The translations under genes were made by a program, and so were the position numbers. A stretch of DNA of 11,039 bases from an uncultured Eubacteriaceae bacterium (GTDB taxonomy: Bacteria; Bacillota; Clostridia; Eubacteriales; UBA1433). Location: NCBI GenBank assembly GCA_937880125.1, contig CALFLU010000021.1, forward strand, positions 1 to 11,039. The letters run 5' to 3'. The notes below the pieces were generated by a model, which did not search any database, was not told the DNA's origin, and saw only the letters and a list, made by a program, of their open reading frames with translations. Of the stretch, positions 6,426 through 11,039 are shown piece after piece. Positions within the stretch are counted from its first letter, which is position 1, and each line of letters starts with the position of its first letter.

Positions 6426-7556
6426 CTACACGGTTAAGTTGTTGATCTCTTCCACCAAGCTGTCCAGCATTTGCTGTTCTTCTTTGCGTTTTTGCAAAAC
6501 TTCCGGCGGCATGTTTTCGTCGTCTTCCTGGTTTTTAATATCTATTTTCCAGCCCGTGAGTTTGGCGGCAAGGCGCACATTTTGGCCTTCTTTGCCGATT
6601 GCCAGCGACAGCTGATCATTGGGTACCACCACATAGGCAATTTTGTTTTCTTCATCTAAATCCACTCGCAAAACACTTGCCGGGCTCAGCGCCGCCGTAA
6701 TGTATGTTACCGCATCGCTGTCCCAGGGAATCACGTCGATTTTTTCGCCGTTGAGTTCGTTGACGATATTTTGCACCCGCATACCCCTTGTGCCCACACA
6801 AGAGCCCACGGGATCAATGTTTTCATCTTCGGCAAACACCGCAATTTTTGCCCTGCTTCCCGCCTCGCGCGCAATCGATTTAATCTCCACATCTCCCGAA
6901 TAAATCTCGGGCACTTCCAGCTCAAAGAGTCTGCGCAAGAGTCCGATATGGTTTCGCGAAAGCATAATATGCGGCCCTTTTGTTGTTTTTTTCACTTCGG
7001 ATACATATACTTTCAGACGCATGCCTTGATAATAATGCTCCCCTTTGATTTGGTTTGCCACATTGAGCACACCGTCGGTTTTGCCCAAATCGATGATAAT
7101 GTTGTTGTTGTTTTCTTTTCGTTGGACCAATCCGGAAATCAACTCATCCTGTTTTTCAAAAAATTCATTGTAGATAATGTTGCGCTCCGATTCTTTGATT
7201 TTTTGAATCACGAGCTGCTTTGCGTTTTGTGCCGCAATACGCCCAAAGTCCTTGGGATTCACCTGTATGTCCAATACATCGCCTGCGGCTGCATCTTTTT
7301 TGATTTTCTTTGCATCTTGCAGGCTTATTTCGTTTTCTTCCAGCTCTTCTTTTTCCTTTTCACTGACTGTTTTTTGAGCAAACACACTGACATCCCCTAC
7401 GGCTCTGTCGATAATGATCGTAATTTCTTCATCGGAACCGTAATGCTTTTTATATGCCGAAATCAATGCCGTCTCAATGGCAGCTATCAGTTCTTCTTTG
7501 TCGATCCCCTTTTCTTTTTGAATCTCTTCCAGCGCCTGTAAAAACTCTTTATTCAT
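6426..7556 (-). CDS. nusA: Transcription termination/antitermination factor NusA
   Basis: NusA binds RNA polymerase and nascent RNA, and enhances pausing and intrinsic termination. The 376 residues fit the short Firmicute form lacking the C-terminal acidic repeats of E. coli. Order: N-terminal polymerase-binding domain (about 1-130, KGIDKEELIAAIETALISAYKKHYG), S1 domain (about 135-200, DGVLN...MRLKVYVSEVKK), KH1 (about 225-290, DPVGSCVGTRGMRVQNIVNELNGEKIDVI) and KH2 (about 300-350, LAIGKEGQNVRLAAKLTGWKIDI). A longer in-frame reading reaches 7616, but the ATG at 7556 is preceded by GGGAGG at 7562-7567 and begins with the conserved MNKEFLQALEEI, so it is chosen. The start overlaps the rimP stop by 8 bases (ATGAATAA), implying coupled translation. 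Confidence 0.97.
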   Translation of the reverse strand: MNKEFLQALEEIQKEKGIDKEELIAAIETALISAYKKHYGSDEEITIIIDRAVGDVSVFAQKTVSEKEKEELEENEISLQDAKKIKKDAAAGDVLDIQVNPKDFGRIAAQNAKQLVIQKIKESERNIIYNEFFEKQDELISGLVQRKENNNNIIIDLGKTDGVLNVANQIKGEHYYQGMRLKVYVSEVKKTTKGPHIMLSRNHIGLLRRLFELEVPEIYSGDVEIKSIAREAGSRAKIAVFAEDENIDPVGSCVGTRGMRVQNIVNELNGEKIDVIPWDSDAVTYITAALSPASVLRVDLDEENKIAYVVVPNDQLSLAIGKEGQNVRLAAKLTGWKIDIKNQEDDENMPPEVLQKRKEEQQMLDSLVEEINNLTV

Positions 7557-8028
7557 CTTTTCCTCCCTGAAAAACAAATGCAAGGTTTGCTTTGCTGATT
7601 TTTTCCCTGGGCACAATCAGCTCCCTGCCCTCTGTTTCTAACACTATTTCTTTTTTATCTTCATTGACACCGACAATTTTTGCCGCAAATTTCTTTTTTC
7701 CCTCAATAGCGGTAAATAAGGCAATGTCCACTTCTCTTCCTTGGTATTTAACAAAATCTTCTATTTTTTTAATCGGCCGACAAATTCCCGGTGAAGACAC
7801 CTCCAAATAATAGGCACCTTCAATAAAATCTTCTTCGTCCAATAACGGGCTGACAGCACGGGAAAAGTCTTCACACTCCTGCATGCTCACGCCGCCGTCT
7901 TTATCGATATAATACCGCAAAATACGCGCGCTGCCTTCTTTTACAAATTCTGTATCCACTATTTCAAGTCCCATTTCTTTGGCAATTTCTTCAGCGCATT
8001 CAAGGGCCTTATTTGCGATTTTTGACAT
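7549..8028 (-). CDS. rimP: Ribosome maturation factor RimP
   Basis: RimP binds the 30S subunit early in assembly and assists central pseudoknot formation and S12 incorporation. The 159 residues are typical (about 150-160). The N-terminal domain (about 1-82) contains LEIVDTEFVKEGSARILRYYIDKDGGVSMQECEDFSRAVSPLLDEED and the family motif LEVSSPG; the C-terminal Sm-like domain (about 85-155) follows. The usual SSPGxDRP reads SSPGICRP, a small deviation. The ATG at 8028 has AGGAGG about 6 bases upstream. It is the first gene after a promoter-like sequence and a leader hairpin, so it probably opens the rimP-nusA-infB transcript. Its stop overlaps the nusA start. Confidence 0.96.
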   Translation of the reverse strand: MSKIANKALECAEEIAKEMGLEIVDTEFVKEGSARILRYYIDKDGGVSMQECEDFSRAVSPLLDEEDFIEGAYYLEVSSPGICRPIKKIEDFVKYQGREVDIALFTAIEGKKKFAAKIVGVNEDKKEIVLETEGRELIVPREKISKANLAFVFQGGKDE

Positions 8029-8050
8029 ATCTTCCTCCTAATAAAATTGA

Positions 8051-8073
8051 ATGAGTGGGGCCGCCCCACTCAT
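8051..8073 (-). terminator. Perfect 10-bp hairpin between polC and rimP
   Basis: ATGAGTGGGG (8051-8060) and CCCCACTCAT (8064-8073) are perfect inverted repeats around a 3-base loop. In the minus-strand RNA the stem is followed by UCAAUUUUAUUAGGAGG, so there is a short, interrupted U-run before the rimP ribosome binding site. It could terminate polC transcription. It also lies just downstream of a predicted promoter, so it would be the first structure of the rimP operon mRNA and could act as an attenuator or a 5'-end stabiliser. Which role applies cannot be decided from sequence. Confidence 0.6.
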
Positions 8074-8084
8074 GATTGCACTTT

Positions 8085-8113
8085 ATTATACATGATTTAC
8101 CCATCTGATGCAA
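8085..8113 (-). promoter_or_regulatory. Predicted sigma-A promoter for the rimP-nusA-infB operon
   Basis: On the minus strand, a perfect TATAAT -10 box (8090-8085) lies 17 bases downstream of TTGCAT (8113-8108), a weak -35 (3 of 6). The predicted start at about 8078 falls 17-19 bases beyond the polC stop region's end of AT-rich spacer and only about 5 bases before the 10-bp hairpin. It sits in the only sizeable intergenic gap of the window, ahead of the first gene of the operon. Confidence 0.6.
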
Positions 8114-8129
8114 GATATTTTTGGGGCTT

Positions 8130-9455
8130 TTAAAAGAAAGAGAACTGATCTGTTTTTTGAATACCCTCAAGAGCGCCCATAATCTCCAGCTCTTCAATCA
8201 CTGCGGCAGACGCCGAAGTGCGCTTTTTCAAATCTTCAATGGAAGAAAACGGCTCCAACAAACTTTGTTCATAAATTTTTTTCGTCACTTTTTCGCCTGC
8301 GCCTTCAATGACTTTATAGGGTAAGATCAACTTGTCACCCTCGATGATAAAATTATTATAATGCGATTTTCCAATCGTAATTGTTTCGAAGGAATAGCCT
8401 CTGCAAAGCATTTCCAATGCCAACTCCAGGCTGGTCAGTGTGTCTTTTTGTGTCGGTGTCAGATTTTTCATGGAATAATACTTTCCGATTTCTTTTCGAA
8501 TGCTTGTGGCGCCTTTCAAAATCGTCTTTGTATCAAAGTCCTTTGAACGAATCGAAAAATAGGCGCAATAATATTCTAACGGATAATAGACCTTATAATA
8601 GGCAACGCGAAATCCCATCATTACATAGGCAGCCGCATGCGCCTTGGGAAACATATATTTTATTTTATTGCAGGAATCAATATACCAATCTTCTATGTTC
8701 AGCGCTTTCATTTTTTTTGTATCCGACTCCGTAAGCCCCTTTCCCTTGCGCACCCTCTCCATGATGTCAAAGGACGATTTGGCGTCCATATTCATCTGCA
8801 TCAAATATACCATAATGCTGTCTCGCGTCGAAATGACGTTTTTGATGGTAGCTGTTTTATTTTTAATGTATTCCACGGCATTGTTTGTCCAAACATCCCT
8901 GCCGTGGGAAAGCCCCGAAATGCGAATCAAGTCGTCGAAGCATTTCGGTTCGGCTTGCCGCAACATCTCGCGCACAAATTTTGTGCCGAATTCCGGCACG
9001 CCATAGGTGCCCACATCCGTTAATATATTTTTATCTTTCAGCTGCAGTGCATCAATGGAAGTAAACAGGCTCATAACTTTTTCATCATCCAGCTTGATGT
9101 TTTTTGCTTCAAATCCCGTCAAGTTTTGCAATGCATTAATCATCGTGGGATCGTCATGGCCCAACAGGTCCAGCTTCAATAGCCTTCCCTTTAAGGCATC
9201 ATAGTCAAAGGATGTGGTAATAACCCCTTTTGCAGCATCATTTGCGGGATGCTGCACAGGGGTGAATTGATAAATTTCCATGCCTTCCGGCAGCACAATA
9301 AGCCCCCCGGGGTGCTGCCCCGTGGTGCTCTTGACATCGCTGCAGCCTATTTCGAGACGCTTTTGCTCTGCCATGTTCATTTCGTGCCCGCCGGCCTCCA
9401 TGTATTTTCTCACATAATTGCGCGCCAGGCTGGAGGCCACTTTGCTGATGGTGCC
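8130..9455 (-). CDS. polC: DNA polymerase III PolC-type, C-terminal part (downstream of the break)
   Basis: PolC is the essential replicative polymerase of low-GC Gram-positives. This piece reads in its own frame from the break at 9455 (GTISKVASSLARNYVRKYMEAGG) to the stop at 8130. It holds the rest of the palm, fingers and C-terminal region: TTGQHPGGLIVLP, LLKLDLLGHDDPT (third catalytic Asp, codon about 9168-9170), GVPEFGTKFVREML, ISGLSHGRDVW, VRKGKGL and MFPKAHAAAYVMM. The last residues, DQFSFF, resemble the beta-clamp-binding QLSLF peptide of PolC. There is no plausible start codon context of its own, so it is the continuation of the upstream frame rather than an independent gene. Conservation is otherwise normal, with no other stops or frame changes. 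Confidence 0.9.
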   Translation of the reverse strand, partial: GTISKVASSLARNYVRKYMEAGGHEMNMAEQKRLEIGCSDVKSTTGQHPGGLIVLPEGMEIYQFTPVQHPANDAAKGVITTSFDYDALKGRLLKLDLLGHDDPTMINALQNLTGFEAKNIKLDDEKVMSLFTSIDALQLKDKNILTDVGTYGVPEFGTKFVREMLRQAEPKCFDDLIRISGLSHGRDVWTNNAVEYIKNKTATIKNVISTRDSIMVYLMQMNMDAKSSFDIMERVRKGKGLTESDTKKMKALNIEDWYIDSCNKIKYMFPKAHAAAYVMMGFRVAYYKVYYPLEYYCAYFSIRSKDFDTKTILKGATSIRKEIGKYYSMKNLTPTQKDTLTSLELALEMLCRGYSFETITIGKSHYNNFIIEGDKLILPYKVIEGAGEKVTKKIYEQSLLEPFSSIEDLKKRTSASAAVIEELEIMGALEGIQKTDQFSFF

Positions 9456-11039
9456 TCAAAGCCCAAAAAGCATTCAAAGGGAATATCAAATCCATCCTTT
9501 TCGTAGGGTGTCTTACATTTCTCGCACAATTTGTCAGGCAAATCGGCACCGACCCCGTAGATTTTCGCATCGGCAAATTCCGTGTGGGTGCAATGGGGGC
9601 ACACATAGTGCGGGGGCAGCGGATTGACCTCGGTAATGCCCAGCAGGGTTGCGGCAAGCGAAGAGCCCACCGAACCGCGCGAGCCCACCAGGTATCCGTC
9701 GTCGTGGGCTTTGAGCACAACCTTTTGCGCCAAATAATACAGCGCGGAATAGTTATATTTATCAATAACCGTTAATTCTTTTTCGATACGTTTTGCAATC
9801 AGCTCCGGCAGCGCATCTCCATATTTTTCATGCGCCCTTTCGTAGATGTATTCCGAAACAATTTGCCCCACTCCCTCAATCACCGGCGGGTAGGATCCTT
9901 CGCGCACGGGTACAATGCCCTCTTCGCAATAAGAAGCAATTTTATTCGGATTTTCCACCACAGCCAACTGTGCAATATCTTTTTCTAGATAGTCAAACTC
10001 CGCCAACATTTGTGCCGTGGAGCGCAAATACAACGGCGCCTGGTTTTCGACATCATCATATTTTAATGCATTCATCAACACAGCGCGAAATATACCGTCT
10101 TCTTTATCGAGAAAATGCACATCGCCTGCCGCCACAAACGGCTTGTTTTTTTCTTGTGCCAGTTTGACAATTTCACGGTTAATTTCGATAATATCTTCCG
10201 TACTGCGCAAAACTTCATCGCCGATTAAGTGCATGTAGTTGCCCAACGGCTGTATTTCGAGGTAATCATAAAAATCGGCCAAATCAGAAAGATATTTTTC
10301 GCTGCGCGCGTCAATAAACGCCTGATACAGCTCTCCGCCGTCACAGGCACTGCCCAAAATGAGGTTTTCTTTGTATTTTCTGATTTCGCTTTTTAAAATT
10401 TTAGGCCTGCGATAAAAATAATGAATATTTGCATGGGATACCAGGCGATAAATATCTTCAATGCCCTGCTGGTTTTTTGCCAACACAATGCAATGATGGT
10501 GAGGTTTGCGCCGATCGCTTTCTGCGGTTTTTTTATAGTCACGCAGCTGCGCTATTTGCTCGATGTTGTCCCTATGCGCGATATCAAAAATATGCAGCAA
10601 AATCTTTGCCGTCACCACTGCGTCCGAAAGCGCGCGATGCGCCTGCATATTTTCAAGCTTCAAATGCTTTGTAACAGACTTCAGCTTATGGGTTTTGAGT
10701 TCGGGAAATACGCGTCTGCTCAAATGCAGCGCATCCAGATAAACAAAATCTTCTGCTTTGCCTGCATCTCGCAAGGCTTTGTCGATAAAACCGGCATCAA
10801 AGTCCGCATTGTAGGTGCAAATAAGCCTGCAATCTCCGCAAAATCGCAAAAATTCTTCCAACGCACTGTCTATACAGGGTGCCGACTCCAACATGGATTG
10901 CGTAATGGTCGTAATTTCCGTGATTCTGGCAGGCAGCGCAACCGTGGGTTTGACCAAAGTGCTGAATTCTGCCACAACCGCTTTATTTTTTATTTTTACA
11001 GCACCGATTTCAATGATTTCGCCTACACGCGCACTCAGC
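9410..11039 (-). CDS. polC: DNA polymerase III PolC-type, N-terminal part (5' incomplete, frame broken at about 9455)
   Basis: The frame is open to the right edge, so the N-terminal and OB domains and the first exonuclease motif (the DxE of FDIETTG) lie outside. Seen: EIIEIGAVKIKN just inside the edge, ExoII NADFDAGFI (about 10790-10810) and ExoIII HRALSDA (about 10620-10640) of the DEDD proofreading domain, the split PHP domain (AAGDVHFLDKED, about 10090-10140), the SRGSVGSSLAATLLGITEVNPLPPHY segment, and the zinc-binding CPHC...CEKC pairs (about 9515-9601). After FECFLGFE the expected stretch with VPDIDLNFSGEYQ is missing and the frame runs out at TGA 9412-9410 in unrelated residues. That stretch carries two of the three catalytic aspartates. 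The gene is either inactivated or the sequence is misassembled here. Confidence 0.9.
   Translation of the reverse strand, partial: LSARVGEIIEIGAVKIKNKAVVAEFSTLVKPTVALPARITEITTITQSMLESAPCIDSALEEFLRFCGDCRLICTYNADFDAGFIDKALRDAGKAEDFVYLDALHLSRRVFPELKTHKLKSVTKHLKLENMQAHRALSDAVVTAKILLHIFDIAHRDNIEQIAQLRDYKKTAESDRRKPHHHCIVLAKNQQGIEDIYRLVSHANIHYFYRRPKILKSEIRKYKENLILGSACDGGELYQAFIDARSEKYLSDLADFYDYLEIQPLGNYMHLIGDEVLRSTEDIIEINREIVKLAQEKNKPFVAAGDVHFLDKEDGIFRAVLMNALKYDDVENQAPLYLRSTAQMLAEFDYLEKDIAQLAVVENPNKIASYCEEGIVPVREGSYPPVIEGVGQIVSEYIYERAHEKYGDALPELIAKRIEKELTVIDKYNYSALYYLAQKVVLKAHDDGYLVGSRGSVGSSLAATLLGITEVNPLPPHYVCPHCTHTEFADAKIYGVGADLPDKLCEKCKTPYEKDGFDIPFECFLGFEAPSAKWPPAWRAIM
9453..9457 (-). other. Deletion/frameshift junction inside polC
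   Basis: On the minus strand GGC TTT GAG (LGFE, frame 1) abuts GGC ACC ATC (GTI, frame 2), the shared G at 9455 being used in both. PolC proteins normally have about 35 residues between these two motifs, so about 105-110 bases, not a multiple of three, are missing. The two flanks share the short GAGG/GG repeat expected of a small-homology deletion, but an assembly gap closed wrongly would look the same. Confidence 0.8.

Noticed and set aside
6771..7541. 256-codon plus-strand open frame opposite nusA
   Set aside because: Low-complexity Phe/His-rich translation with no start context; the opposite strand carries complete NusA.
7557..7616. 20-codon N-terminal extension of nusA
   Set aside because: The extension lies inside rimP, lacks conservation, and the ATG at 7556 has a strong ribosome binding site and the usual NusA N-terminus.
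9410..9455. Programmed frameshift as explanation for the two polC frames
   Set aside because: A frameshift would not account for the roughly 35 missing conserved residues at the same point, and no slippery run lies there.
9238..9765. 175-codon minus-strand frame spanning the polC break
   Set aside because: It is the third, wrong frame of polC. Trp/Arg/Cys-rich and without family similarity, it does not bridge the missing segment.

Overview
The window is a bacterial chromosome segment in which every recognisable gene lies on the minus strand. Read 5' to 3' on that strand (window right to left), the order is polC, rimP, nusA, ylxR (rnpM), infB, rbfA, nrnA, ribF, rpsO, pnp. This is the classic nusA-infB operon of low-GC Firmicutes. 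A polC-type replicase just upstream of rimP, and an nrnA DHH phosphoesterase between rbfA and ribF, point to a member of the Clostridia. The species cannot be told from the sequence.

Layout: polC (8130 to beyond the right edge) encodes the replicative DNA polymerase. Its catalytic core is broken at about 9455 by an internal deletion of roughly 35 codons plus a frame change. A roughly 100-base gap (8029-8129) follows, holding a promoter with a perfect -10 box and a perfect 10-bp hairpin that would lie at the very 5' end of the rimP operon mRNA. Next come six tightly packed genes, rimP, nusA, ylxR, infB, rbfA and nrnA, with overlaps or gaps of 4-14 bases, followed by ribF. The usual neighbours ylxQ (between ylxR and infB) and truB (before ribF) are absent. 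The end of ribF contains a strong promoter-like sequence (TTGACG, 17 bases, TATAAT) that would give rpsO and pnp their own transcript. That transcript would have a leader of about 110 bases with a G.U-rich hairpin that could be an S15 autoregulatory site. Another strong hairpin separates rpsO from pnp.

The most interesting feature is at the left edge. The pnp frame is intact through residue 419 and stops inside the conserved FPYTIR segment. After the first two bases (TA) of the expected Tyr codon, the sequence switches to GTGCGGC..., the exact 5' consensus (GUGYG) of a group II intron. The most economical reading is that a group II intron splits pnp here and the other half of the gene lies to the left, beyond the window.

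Together the genes cover ribosome assembly (RimP, RbfA, S15), translation initiation (IF2), transcription elongation and termination (NusA), RNA turnover (PNPase, NrnA, and RnpM as an RNase P partner), flavin cofactor synthesis (RibF) and DNA replication (PolC). There is no gene-free stretch over 300 bases. No tRNA, rRNA, CRISPR or insertion-sequence transposase was seen.
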